The notes below the pieces were generated by a model that was not told the origin of the DNA, ran no database searches, and worked only from the letters and a program-made list of their open reading frames with translations. This document shows positions 45,332 through 57,088 of a stretch of DNA of 64,000 nucleotides, in pieces (positions within the stretch are counted from its first letter, which is position 1; each line of letters begins with the position of its first letter). Origin of the DNA: Owenia fusiformis (lineage: Eukaryota > Annelida > Polychaeta > Sabellida > Oweniidae); the NCBI GenBank assembly GCA_903813345.2, contig CAIIXF020000006.1, positions 19,783,936 through 19,847,935 on the forward strand, read 5' to 3'. Made by a program: the position numbers and the translations under genes.

Positions 45332-47539
45332 TTAATTGCAACATCTAACTAATACACCTAATGACACTTTATTCATGTGTTTTAAAACATTAATACTTAT
45401 CTACGAATGGCAAACAAGCGCATTACTCATTTCATTAAGAAATCCTCAATACTTATTGATCAACACTCGTACTCTTTCATAGTTTAAAAGTTCAGTAAAT
45501 CGTAGAGAAGTGTCGGAACTCAGTTGTGATTTATTCTTTTATGTTTTGAAAGGGACAACCTCCTAATTTCTCCATCTGCACTTGTGTAACTAGCAGAACG
45601 AGAATTGCTTAAAGGACGTTTGATTTGTTTTTGTGTTATCAAAGTTTTGACCTCGTTTTGTCTCGATCCTTGTAAATACTAAAGTAACCTCTTAACATCA
45701 AATGCGATACAGATATCCACAATTACACAAAATGAAGCATTGGTAATTTATAACAGAGCAGCTGAGACCCTTCGCAACAATTTTGTCTTTCTTGCAAATA
45801 AATCTTCAATTTAAGAAGGGAAATCTCTTGGCTCACTCTAATGATGAAAATATACAATTTTAGATACTTGTAACTTTCACTAATGATGAAAATCTATGTA
45901 CTGTTGTGGCACACTTATTTCTAATTACTGGATAGTGGAAAACTCAAATGTTACCAAATAAAATCTGATATAGTTAAGAGGTTTCAATGTCTTATTAATG
46001 GGTTTGGCAAACTAGTGTGATTTGTCGCAATATACCATTAAAAAGGAAAAAGTGTCAGTAATAAGGATATCGTAATACGTATGAAGGTCTATTAGTTACA
46101 GCCTTTTGTTATCAAAATTGATTAAATAGTGCTTTTATGAATAAGGGGGGATTTTGACATTTTGACCAAGTCCAACATCTTTTAGTCTATTTTGGGAATC
46201 TTATAGCTCAAACTTTTAATTTTGACCTTCTTAATGTAGATTATTAGTACGATGCATCTCATATGTACACTGTTTCAGCAATCAACTTAAAAGTTGCATC
46301 AATGATACATTACAAAATAATGACCGCAAATACCGTTTCGACTTTTGACCTTTCCATTCCTCCACTAAATTTCTTAACAAATTTTTTATTAATTGGTTTA
46401 TGTTTGGTGGCAAACTTATATTACCTAATATGTAAAAATCAGTGTAAGGCAGCTAGGCCACGTTATTCAAAAATCTAAAAGTAAGTGTCATAGGATACAG
46501 TTAGAACGCAAAATGTAACAACAGGGTTTATCTATTTAAGTCAACTGATACAAACTTTACGAGACTAAGTTGTAATACATGTCGTTAGATGGCAGCATTT
46601 TGTTTAATCCAGGCCAAATAACACGACAGTGTGTACAAAAATGTTAGTTTATTCTTGATTTTTCTATTATTTCTAATTAATTTATGTAAACCACATTAAG
46701 AGGGAAGTATACTAAAATTGGCTTAGCTTATTTTCAAATAGTTAATTAGATAGTAGAAAAATGGTTCACTGGGGATTAATTACTACACTGTATTTGCAAG
46801 TCTCGCAAATTTACATTAAAACGAGATTTTCAATGAAATTTTAAGAGCGCCTCGATGAAATTGAAAACTCTCTGGTGTAAAGAATAATACTTTTGAGCCT
46901 TGAAAGTTGTCGGTGGTATATTCATTTTAACTGGGTATACAATCTTGAAAATATCCGGGAGAGGGTTAATATAACCTCTTTTTGCCGAAAAGTGGAACAA
47001 TTCCAGTTTGATTAGATATAGTACTCAAAGGTCGTGAGTAGGTATATTTGTTATTGGGATTTTTGCAACAGTTTGTTTTTAACAAAACATAAGATACTCG
47101 ATTAGTGAAAGGTTAATGTACCCCTATCCCCATCTTGGGCTATAAATTGTGGCCATAATCATGATAAAACAAATCATTGTGGTGAAAGCAGATTTTTGTT
47201 TGAAAAGTCATCTCGAGTGTAGCATAACACGTTAAATACTTTTAGTAGGGCATTTTCTGCTGATTATTAATATTACGAAATATGTCTCACGTGTCTGTTT
47301 TCTAAACTAAGTTGACATGCGCTGTTGATAAAACGTTAACATTTTAAAAAACCTTTATAGTTATTTCTAAATATTTTTTGGGAATGAATGTTAACTTCTT
47401 TTTCAATGTTTTTTTATCATGCCTTCTTATGTTACCAGGTAAAAACTACATACCCTTGTTTGTATGTATATCCCAAAACGTTAGGAGAATTTGAGAGTAA
47501 GAATATCGATACAATTGCGAACCACATTACAATGCTTTC
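45332..47539. other. gene-poor AT-rich region
   Basis: No convincing features; short open frames such as 46263-46478 look random. Confidence 0.4.
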
Positions 47540-47970
47540 CGTCAATGACATTGTAGTTTCTTAACAACGTTCGCGTTGTGCCCGAGAACGCTCCAATATT
47601 GTCCTGTTGTCCAAAAAGAACGTGTTTTATGGTTTCCTAGTAACGTTTCTGTTATCTCAAAGTAAATTGTTCCTATTGTAATGTCTCGGAAAACGGTTTT
47701 ATTGGTTCCTAGCAATTTCCTTATTATCTCCCTACTAGTAACATGAACAGTCCGCAACGACGTCTCAATTGTTCGGGAGCAATGTAAGCATCGTTTCTTA
47801 GCAACGCTCTTTTTGGTAACGCTCCTATTGTCTCCAACAAAAGTTCAACAACAACGTCCCTAGAGTGTCCTTTAATCCCTATCCTCCCTCACCAAAGCAA
47901 CTGTTGCTTCAAAAGAACGCTTTTATTGTTGCCTAGAAACGTAACTATTGTCGCCTGTTATACAAATGAT
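47540..47970 (+). repeat. degenerate short-period repeat (CCTAG-AACG-TATTGT)
   Basis: Some ten to fifteen irregular units of 20-40 bp recombine the words TTCCTAGTAACG, TTTCTTAGCAACG, CTATTGTC and AACGCTCC. The words keep their order while spacing varies, so this looks like an old, eroded minisatellite. Confidence 0.6.
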
Positions 47971-50199
47971 CTCGGGGTGTGCCCCAGGACGTGGAATTCT
48001 TTTTACCCTATTGTTGATTCTTCGTCGTACTACTGAGCCATTCCATACCCTACGATTAATCGAGGTTTGCAAAAAGTTCTTGTGTGTTTGGTAGCTTGTT
48101 ATAAGAATGCTGATAATGTTATTGTAACGTGTCCCTGGTTAGGCCAACTTTACATCACTCTTCCAAATGTATGTATCAACAAACTTTAATATCAACCACC
48201 TTGTTTCAGTAATCCATGCTTAATTAACTATGCAGCTTTAACAGTCCAAGGAATTTATCTTATTTCCCGATCAGAAATGCAGTGTATTTTTGGTTTGGAT
48301 TTCGCGAAAGCTAAAATAATCCAGTTAACCATAGATTTTCATTAATAAGTGTCACGCTTTGTTTAATAAACCTGAAAGTCTGACTTGATTTACATAGCAA
48401 AAAGGTCCATATGAAGCGTTCGAGTTGATTCCACTTAAAATTAATCAAGCTTAACTAGAACCTCAGACTGCAGGTTAACCACTTAAACGGGCTAAGAACT
48501 TATCGGATATAAATCCTCTAATGATCGTTCGCCGGAACACTTTTCCGGGTATTTACGGGAAATTTGAATCACTCCAGAGAATGGAACACAGTTTTAACAA
48601 TCGAATCTTCGAACTTTATGCTAAAATAAATCGGAACGATCTGATTGAATAAATAATAAATAATTACTTTAATTCATTTGATGAAACAACAAATAAACGT
48701 ATTAGATCGGGACATACTAGTTATCCCAACCTTTATTTTAACGAAATAAAGGATTGGAAAATAATGCCGATGGGTAGGGAAATCGTGCAAAGGGAATTCT
48801 TTTATTTTGCAGCTATGATACATTTGGTGTTGTTTTAAGTAAACCTAGAAAATGTTAGCTCTACTGTACTTTAAATCTGTGATCCGTCCATTTTCGTTCT
48901 ATCATACTGACATCTTTGATTTCCAAGGTGCTAGAAATACGCAATGAGTGCCATTTTCCCATGCTGCGTGTCATTTTTGAAACCAATATAGGAAGTGCTC
49001 AAATATCTATTTCTACAACAAATTGTCTTTTAACTGCAATAACTTCTTTAACTATTGAATTGATGCTTTTCTTGAGTTTAGGACATAATATATTTGCTTC
49101 TCCAAAACATAGTGAATCACTGTCATATGATTAATGGCTGTGTTTTTAGCTATTTCATAAATTCAAAACAGAGTCAGGGAAAATCGCCTCGAGGTATTGA
49201 ATGTTCCACATGTGGTCTACATCTTTCAGCTTTGTACAAAAATAACATCAATTTACGAATTGATGATTAATAATTTTCTGAAATTGAAGTTAAAAGACGT
49301 ACGTCGCATTTACAGCGGAATGAGTTATGAAAACACTCCAATCAGGAAGCCACTTGGCATTTCTGAACATGAAAATCTACCCTTGAAAAAATATAATAAA
49401 GCTCTTAGTAGGGATACTAGCGGTTATTTGGTTTCACGTATAAAAAAGCTTTTTTTTTATCTTTCTGACCCATCGCAGTGCCATCTAGGATCGAGGTGCA
49501 ATTCTCGATAGAGTAAATACTAAACTATCAGGAAACATTTCCAAGTTTGGTTAGGAACAGAATTTTTAGACTGGCGGGGTGATTTTCGAGCAGAATAATT
49601 TTCTGAAACAGGTAGCTTTACGGTGGTAGCTCTATCCTATCCAGATTAAGTTATCTCAAATTTAATTTATCTCAGTGTGATCGCCGTATCATTATCTTGT
49701 AATGGCATGCTAAGGACTCTATTCAGTTTTAATGAACACTAGGAACTGTTTTGCTGAGCTAGATCTGTGCCCATGAATATATGAAATGAAACGTTGTAAT
49801 GGTCCAAAATGGTATTTCTGTAAACAAACAATAAAATAATATATCAATAATGTTTTAGTGTAAAAGGACGGTATACAAAACTAAAGGTTAAATATAAGTA
49901 TATCTACGTTTATTTCTGTACAGGAGTCTTAATGTAAATAGAATTAAATTACGACTGTACACTTACACTAGCAATGAAAAAGCAATTGTGATTTTGGCTT
50001 TCTGTCAAATTCGAAAGCAGATCAGTGAAACGAACTAGGCCCACATAGGGTATGTATGGCATGTATACTTTGTATTTGTACTATAAAATACTAATACGAT
50101 ACAAAATAAACGGACGCATGTAACTTGTCAATTTTTAACATACTGCATAGCTTTTCACAGGAATCATTATAGACTACCAATTAAGCTTAAGATATTACA
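47971..50199. other. intergenic sequence upstream of the SDR gene
   Basis: A 104-codon open frame at 49197-49511 (+) has no recognisable domain and weak composition. Nothing else supported. Confidence 0.4.
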
Positions 50200-53100
50200 A
50201 TGGGAGGGAAGGTGTCATATGAAAAGGTGACTCTACCTTCCGATTATGTTGCCATTGTAACTGGAGCTTCAGCTGGAATTGGATACGAAACTGCGAAAAA
50301 TCTTGCAATTATGGGAGCCAAGGTTGTCCTGGCCTGTAGAAACCAAGGAAAAACCATCCAAGTGAGTACGTTCTGTTAAAGAAACATAACAGATAAGTGC
50401 AATTTAACGTTCTGATTATTGTAGTTTAGTTTATTTAGTTTAGTTTACACATTCTCCGAACACAGGGCTCTAGACATCCACTACGCTCCTTCCTTCTTCT
50501 TGGAAGGAGAAGGGGGCGAGTTCTGAAGGCCTAGTGTGTTCGGAGGATGGTAGTACCACATACTCGTATTTGCCAATCAATTACTTCGCGAGAGTATGTT
50601 TACTATCGAAAATTCGTATAGAGTACCAACGTGTTATAAATATGATATATGAACTCATTTTCAGGCGATTGAGAAAATGCGCCAAGAGATCGAACAAGTG
50701 CGTCAAGAAAATACGACAGGGTTACAACTGCCCGAGGAGCTTCAGTTACATTATATGCACCTAGACCTTGCCTCGCTTGAGTCTACCAAGAAATTTATAG
50801 AAGAGTTTAAAGCCACTGGATGGCCACTACATTTGTTAGTTTGTAACGCTGGTATGGCTTGGGATAAACAAGGTACAGTGGGTTATTAATTAAGTGTGTT
50901 TGTCAACATTAAGTTTATAATTTGGGAAGCGCATTAATATTCAAACATACCAATAAATTCTGCTTTTTATATGTAGTACTTTACGAAGGGTATGTTTATT
51001 ATCCACTTTTGTTTTACTCGCAGTTCAAACGTGCGCAAAATTGTTATGTATTTACTATTATAGTATACAACAGTAAATTATAATTTCAGTAATGACAGAA
51101 GATAACCACGAGACAATGTTTCAGGTGAATATAATTATGTATATATCCAAACCTACTTATTGTTTTCGATTGAGATCAATTTGCCATGCAGGCATACTAT
51201 TTTTTTAACCAGACCAAAACTTGTTGTTTTTCTGAGATCAATGTGCCGTGCAGTCATACCATTTTTATAACAAGTTTTGGTTAAACGTGAAAGTTGTGAT
51301 CATCAAAAAAGGCTGAAATGGAGCATTGGCGTAGGAACTTGGGGAAAGAATACAGTTTGCCAAATTTGGTCCAATTTTTGTTTTTTTGGGGCCCAAAATT
51401 TTTCTCAACATTTGCCCCCCTTGTCACTTCTGGATCCGCCAGTGCATGGTTCACGATTTCTTTTTCTCATATTTAGGTGAACTACCTAAGCCATTACCTA
51501 ATCGTAGAACACCTATTACCCATAATGCAATCATCAGGGGAAGACTGTCGCATATTACTGGTGTCAAGTGGTATCTACAAAATGTGCAAATTTAAGAAGG
51601 ATGACATTGAAGGAACAAAGAAGGCCAAGACGAGCGGCGTTTTACTTAAACTATATAGTAACTCTAAGTGCTACCAGGTAAAGAGTACATTACCCGTTCA
51701 TTTCATATTATTTAACATCATATGCAAAATTTTACGTTTACTTACAATGGATGAGCAATATTCCCGTGTAAAGTCCCAATCTAAATCGGAAGAAATTCCG
51801 ACTTTTGTGTTTACCCCGATTTTTTAGTCAGACCCCCCATATTCAAAAATTCTGATTTTTCACATAATCTCCCTTCTTTTGTTAAAAACTCCCGATTTTT
51901 CAACGAGACACCCCTATCTTAGTTGTAAACCCTGATTTTTCCTCCGATTTATTTTTAGCAATCCAGATTTCTCCCGAATCTTTCCAACTGTCAATTTAGA
52001 TTGGGTTACTCCGATTTTCCTCCTAATTGTTCATAGAACTGTTTTTCTTCCGATTTGTTATTTATAAATTAGTTTTCCCCATATTCCAGAGAAAAAAACG
52101 ATTTTCACCTTAATTTTAGCAAAATTATGCAAATTTTATTATAGTATAGAGCAATGCTCGTAAAGTGTTTTGATATATAAATTGTGGGATGTAACTTTAG
52201 AAGTGACGAATTTTAATCCAACTAAGCATGGTGCTACAGGCCAATGTGTACAAATAACTTACTAGGTATTTTAACATTTTTATGAAAATCAATGTAACAT
52301 ATTCACGGGTTGTATAGTGACTATATCCCAGAGAATAAAATGTATGAATATATGGGTTTTTGAAGTCGAGGCATAATCGATTTGATAAATAAATTCTTAT
52401 CCAGGTGATGCATATGACAAAGCTGTACAGTCAACTGCAACAGAGAAATATTCAGAATATCGGTGTATTCTCAATCCATCCGGGAAGTGTGCTAACTGAG
52501 TTCTCGCGAGATCTTTCACCTTCAATGCAGAGTTGTATTAGATTCACGTATAAACTCGGTAGGCAATTACTCAGATGCGAGTAAGTAGTTACCAGTTTCG
52601 ACACCAGGTGGTTAATTGGGGGAAATAACATGGTAGGGTATTACAAGGTTCCCTTTAACTTGAGTATTCATCAGTTTTAGTGGCATGGTTCACTTTTCAT
52701 ATTACTCTTATGTTTATGATAGTTATACACATTAAATATGTCCAGTAAAAGAAAATAGTATCTGCCAAACACAAGAAAAGATATTTCACTTTTTGTTATT
52801 CTGGAACATGGGGTCTATGGGGAATCTCCCCGACCTAGAAGTCACATTTTCAAAGAAAATTAAATTTTCAAAGTTGAACTCTTTTCAAAACCAAGTTTCC
52901 AGATGTAATTTTATATGTAGATTCCAATATATGACATCAGTTTGACTGACTTTTGAATTTATAATGACGTAAATCAAGTTTATTTTACTCGCATCTAATC
53001 TATTACAAACTGCAGTTTGGAAAGGCCCATATTCGTAAATATGGACGCACATCAATAGGAAAATATCAAAATTTATTACAGGTCACAGCAAGAAAAATAA

Positions 53101-54686
53101 AACACCCTAATATACACCGGTCAAAGAAAACAAACGCAAACCATACCAAACCAGAATTCAACTTGAAAAGAAAGAAATAATCAATGTCTCATGCCCTCTT
53201 CCCTACCATTTAAGTTCCACTATTACAAACCAGGACCATATTTCTAACAGCCAAGGGACATTCATACAGAAACCATTACAATATATGTTGAAGAATAAAT
53301 TGATAACCATCAAAAATAGTTGCAGATACTATTTTAGTATAATACAAGAAGGACATTCATTCTCAAATGATGTGGGACAAACGAAATCGAAAATCGAAGT
53401 CAATAAATGTATCAACATTCATCCGCTAAGCCGAAATAATTAATATGTAAATACACTTACTATATTTTAGGTTTCACTAAAAATCCTGTTAAGGGAGCGT
53501 TCACATCGTTGAACTGTGCAGTAAAGCCCGACCTTAAGGGAAAATCTGGTTACTATGAAAACTGCAAACAAGTGACAGTCAGTGGTGACGCAAGGTAATT
53601 TACTATTCGGTAATTGACAAGAAGAAGCAACATTACTTACAGAGTGGTCCAAAAAATGAACTCTTGCAACCGGCTATATTTCCCTTATTACCTGCAGGAA
53701 TCATTCCATAGTTTCACAATGTTGTAGAGGAAGGTCTAACGATTTTGATGGTACTATACATTTTTCCTAGTATTGAAATTTGCAGAAATTATAAGCCCTA
53801 ACGTAAAATGTGAACTTCAATATCTGCGATTCTTCAACCCTTCAACAATCTTCCCATGGAAATCTTTTAAGCCGGAGTCGTTTGATTTTGAATCCCACAC
53901 AATATGATGTAAAAATTAGCATCCTACCTCTGTTAGTTGCAAAGTTATTGTGATCAAAAGAAAGGTTCAATGTTTCCAAGGACGAGAACATCTTCTAGTG
54001 AAATCGCAACATAACCCTATATGGTCTTAAAATGCCAATATCTTCATTTATCATGGACCAATTCTAATGAAATATGGCTAAAACACTGAATATTAGATTT
54101 CCTTTTGAAGGGCTTCTCAGATTTTGGGTCACAAGGGGTAACTGTGCCCCCCTCTACCCGTTTGTGTAGGTAACATGCCTCTAAATTGTCGAATGGTTAA
54201 AACAGCTTCAAAATGGTCAATAAAAGGGTGAAATGTGTTTCCTGCTCAAATAGTGTCCAATTTGTCATATGGTAGGGTTTAAACTTATAATCTCTCACTG
54301 AAAGCTTTTTTAAGATCATCTAATGTGTATCAACAATTTCTGTCAATCACATTCATTGGTAAAATTTTGCACAAAATCTAATTTGAGGGATGTTTGTTTA
54401 AGTCTTGTGATTTCTTCGAAATTCAAGACTGAGAATAAATGATGGTGTCAACAGAATTTTAGACCCTTCTGTACAAGATGTGATAATATGAGCAAATTCA
54501 TGCATAGCCTGTTGCAGGGGTCCACTTTTTTGGACCACCCTGTATATATCAACGGCGAATGATTTGTATGCAGAAATACATAATCAAGATAATATTCTGT
54601 CTGTATTTGGCCATTTCAGAGACGAGGAGAATCATGAAATATTGGATGTTTATACTAGGGAATGTTTGAAAGACTACCTCACATAA
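50200..54686 (+). CDS. short-chain dehydrogenase/reductase, RDH/WWOX-like, seven exons
   Basis: NAD(P)-dependent oxidoreductase of 316 aa. Exons: 50200-50361, 50665-50872, 51090-51124, 51477-51677, 52405-52558, 53471-53594, 54620-54686. All junctions are GT-AG and in phase, start ATG to stop TAA. The Rossmann cofactor motif TGASAGIG is at residues 21-28 and the adenine-site HLDLAS at 86-91. NAG is at 115-117, the serine strand LLVSSG at 162-167, and the catalytic YSNSK at 195-199. HPGSVLTEF follows. The pattern resembles the retinol dehydrogenase / DHRSX / WWOX branch, without WW domains. No signal peptide is evident, so it could be cytosolic. The substrate is not predictable. Intron 6 holds a 903-bp transposon and the last exon is duplicated downstream. 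AATAAA at 55132-55137 could end the transcript. A paralogue starts at 56525. Confidence 0.92.
50436..50552. mobile_element. small inverted-repeat element in SDR intron 1
   Basis: ACATTCTCCGAACACAGGGC and the complement of GCCTAGTGTGTTCGGAGGAT face each other around a 60-bp core with its own inverted segment (CTCCTTCC...GGAAGGAG). MITE-like; no target duplication identified. Confidence 0.5.
51770..52060. repeat. CCCGATTTTT-type degenerate repeat in SDR intron 4
   Basis: Irregular repetition of TCCGATTTTTC, CCCCGATTTTTTAGTC and CCTGATTTTTCC. It is bracketed in part by the inverted pair CCCAATCTAAAT (about 51776) and ATTTAGATTGGG (about 52001). It may be an eroded element. Confidence 0.5.
53640..54542. 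mobile_element. 903-bp Tc1/mariner-like MITE in SDR intron 6
   Basis: Ends CAGAGTGGTCCAAAAAATG and (reverse complement) CAGGGTGGTCCAAAAAAGTG, flanked by TA at 53638-53639 and 54543-54544. The interior is non-coding. The acceptor of the last SDR exon lies only 77 bp downstream. Confidence 0.82.
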
Positions 54687-54888
54687 CAAAGGGATAGCAT
54701 CGTTAAAAGAACAATTAGTGACTATTCAAAACTGATTCATTTTACAATTTGGCCATTTCAGAGACGAGGAGAATCATGAAATATTGGATGTTTATACTAG
54801 GGAATGTTTGAAAGACTACCTCACATAACAAAGGGATAACATCGTTAAAAGACCAATTAGTGACTATTCAAAACTGATTCATTTTACA
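54605..54888 (+). repeat. 142-bp tandem duplication containing the last SDR exon
   Basis: Copies at 54605-54746 and 54747-54888 differ at two or so positions. Each has the acceptor GGCCATTTCAG, the complete terminal exon ([16 protein letters not shown] and on to the stop) and the start of the 3' UTR. Exon copies are 54620-54686 and 54762-54828, coding-identical. Confidence 0.95.
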
Positions 54889-55402
54889 AACAGAACATAT
54901 ATGGAGACAAACGTTTTGACATAATACCCTATGAACATCATTAGTTAACTATATGGAATAATATTTAAACAGGACTGGTGCCAAATTCTGTTTCGCAACT
55001 GGGGAACCCAAAATTTCCCATGCCAAATGTTAAATGAGAATGAAATTATTTAGAAAATAAAAATATGAATAAAAGAGATAACATGATTGGTGCTTTTCCA
55101 CCTGGGATATATATTATTTATCAATTTCAAGAATAAAGCATGAAGTGTTCAAGAAAATAAGAATATGATTGCTGTATAAACAGTATCAACTCACAACTTT
55201 TTGCAAAAACATTGGGTTGCTTAATTTGATATGTTTTGATGTAAATTTGTACTGTTTTATCCTTATTTTAAATATTGTAAAATCATATGGATTTGTAACC
55301 CTACACAGTCCAAATATAAATGAATTCAATGACTTAAGTAAATCAATTAGGAAAGTCAGGGTTTAGAGCATTTATCAATCTATATCATAACTGCACGTCT
55401 CT

Positions 55403-56182
55403 CTAACAGTTTCCTATCCTTTGTATGAATTCGTTGTAACTGTGGATGCGGCCGATGTTTGCCGCAAGAATATTCCACATCATTGGATGGCCTTTGCATT
55501 CGGCAATCTTACAGAGAGCCGCCGCAACGTTGCCTTCAATGCTCATGTCCATTCCGTCTCCTGATATACAGTGGCAATCACTGGCCCAGTATTCTGCCCA
55601 GCCCTCATTGAAGGCAAATCCTGCGTTTGTCCTCATAGTGCAGCCATGTCTTCGAGTATACCCGAATCTATGTGGAAGATGACAATTATTTTGATATAAG
55701 TTAACTTTCATCATATAGTTTTGCGAAAGGAGACCCTACATACTGTACTATAAGCACAATATAATACGTTAATGTTAGTACATTTTTAGAAGGCGGGGAA
55801 GGATGAGGCAAATTAATTCTATATAAATTCCTAGTATTAATGAATAATATCATACCTAAGCACATCGTACAAAAAGTGTGCAGTATTGCAATCCATATTA
55901 TGTCGTGCAATATGCGCAAATTCATGCTTTGCAGTTTTGTATGTCAGACTCATGCCGTCCTCACGTGGAATTCGAATTCATCGCATCATTGCAAAAGGCG
56001 TATTGCCATGGAAAAGGGCGTTCGTTACAACATAAAAGTCACCGCGTGGTAGAAGCCTCTTGGCCCGACTGATGAAATCCGTCAGAGCATTCCTGAAGTG
56101 GATGTACGTCTTGCAATGCTCGTCGTTAATATTAACGGTACCAATACTTAACGCTCCGCTGAAGTTCTTTTTCCAGCTAGTT
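55403..56182 (-). pseudogene. remnant of a HExxH metallopeptidase-like gene with internal stop
   Basis: Two exons in phase on the minus strand: 55856-56182 and 55403-55667 (donor AG|GTATGA, acceptor CACATAG). Exon 1 reads SWKKNFSGALSIGTVNIND, then LTDFISRAKRLLPRGDFYVV, then a TGA at 55978-55980, then resumes in the same frame with REDGMSLTYKTAKHEFAHIA. HEFAH is a zinc-binding HExxH motif. Exon 2 contains FAFNEGWAEYWASDC, where NEGWAEYW resembles the second-helix Glu region of gluzincins, and ends IQRIGNC. I see no upstream exons: the first intron's acceptor would point into the SDR paralogue region. The stop and truncation suggest a pseudogene; a sequencing error at the TGA is possible. Exact family unknown. 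Confidence 0.7.
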
Positions 56183-56524
56183 CTGTAGCGACGGGTGAAG
56201 GAAAGCTGATCCTTTTACTTTTACTATAATTTTGTCTAAAAAATACCATTTTAAGAGTGACTGGAGTGTAATGCATTCTGATGAATATCTAAGCACGAGT
56301 GCCAAATGGAAAGGACCAAAAGTTGTAATGGAATGGTTTAAATCCTCAGAAAATAGTCATGTTTGATACCTTTGAGCCACTATTCAGACTGAATTCAATA
56401 AAATGAATTTTATATGTACGATCGATATACAGCTATTACGGTTAATTGTGTACTTATCGCTGCAATATTTATGGTCCAAAGTCTATAATAATTCTGTAAA
56501 ACATTTTGTGACTACTAGACTATA

Positions 56525-57088
56525 ATGGGAGGTAGAGTGTCATACGAGAAGGTGACCCTGCCGTCTGATTGCGTTGTCATAGTTACGGGGGCCTCAGCTG
56601 GAATCGGATATGAAACTGCAAAGAATTTAGCGATGATGGGAGCTAAAGTTATCATGGCTTGTAGGAACGAAGAGAAAACTTCAAAGGTAGGAGAACCTGA
56701 TTCGGAATCCTTTTATTGCCTTGCTTGCACTAGTCTATATATACTATCATTAGATACTATATTTTCAATCTTAGCAAACCAACTTGATTGATAGAATTAC
56801 GTTCATCGAAGTGTTGACTCGCGTAATATGCCTCGTCCTAACAACGTATATCATGGCAGTTGAAACATTATATTCTTTAGGCTATAGGGGAAATGCGTCA
56901 AGACCTCGCAAAACTGCGTCAAGGAAATACTACAGGGTTACAGCTGCCCGGGGAGCTTCAGTTACATTATATGCACCTAGACCTTGCCTCGCTAAAGTCT
57001 ACCAAGAGGTTTATAGAAGAGTTTAAAGCCACCGGATGGCCACTACATTTGTTAGTGTGTAACGCAGGACTAGCATTAAACACAATGG
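56525..57088 (+). CDS. second SDR paralogue, first two exons only
   Basis: Exons 56525-56686 and 56881-57088, exactly the lengths (162 and 208) and phases of exons 1 and 2 of the gene at 50200. TGASAGIG and VCNAG are conserved, and the protein differs at a few scattered positions (for example SDCVVIVTG against [13 protein letters not shown] after NAGLAL). Intron 1 is shorter (194 against 303 bp). Donor G|GTGAGC after exon 2 is good. I find none of exons 3-7 between 57089 and the window end, although the reading frame so far is intact. Either intron 2 exceeds 6.9 kb because of repeat expansion, or the copy is truncated. It probably arose by tandem duplication with the pseudogene trapped between. 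Confidence 0.85.

Noticed and set aside
49197-49511. 104-codon open frame as a gene
   Set aside because: No domain, composition of random AT-rich sequence, and no start context or splice sites.
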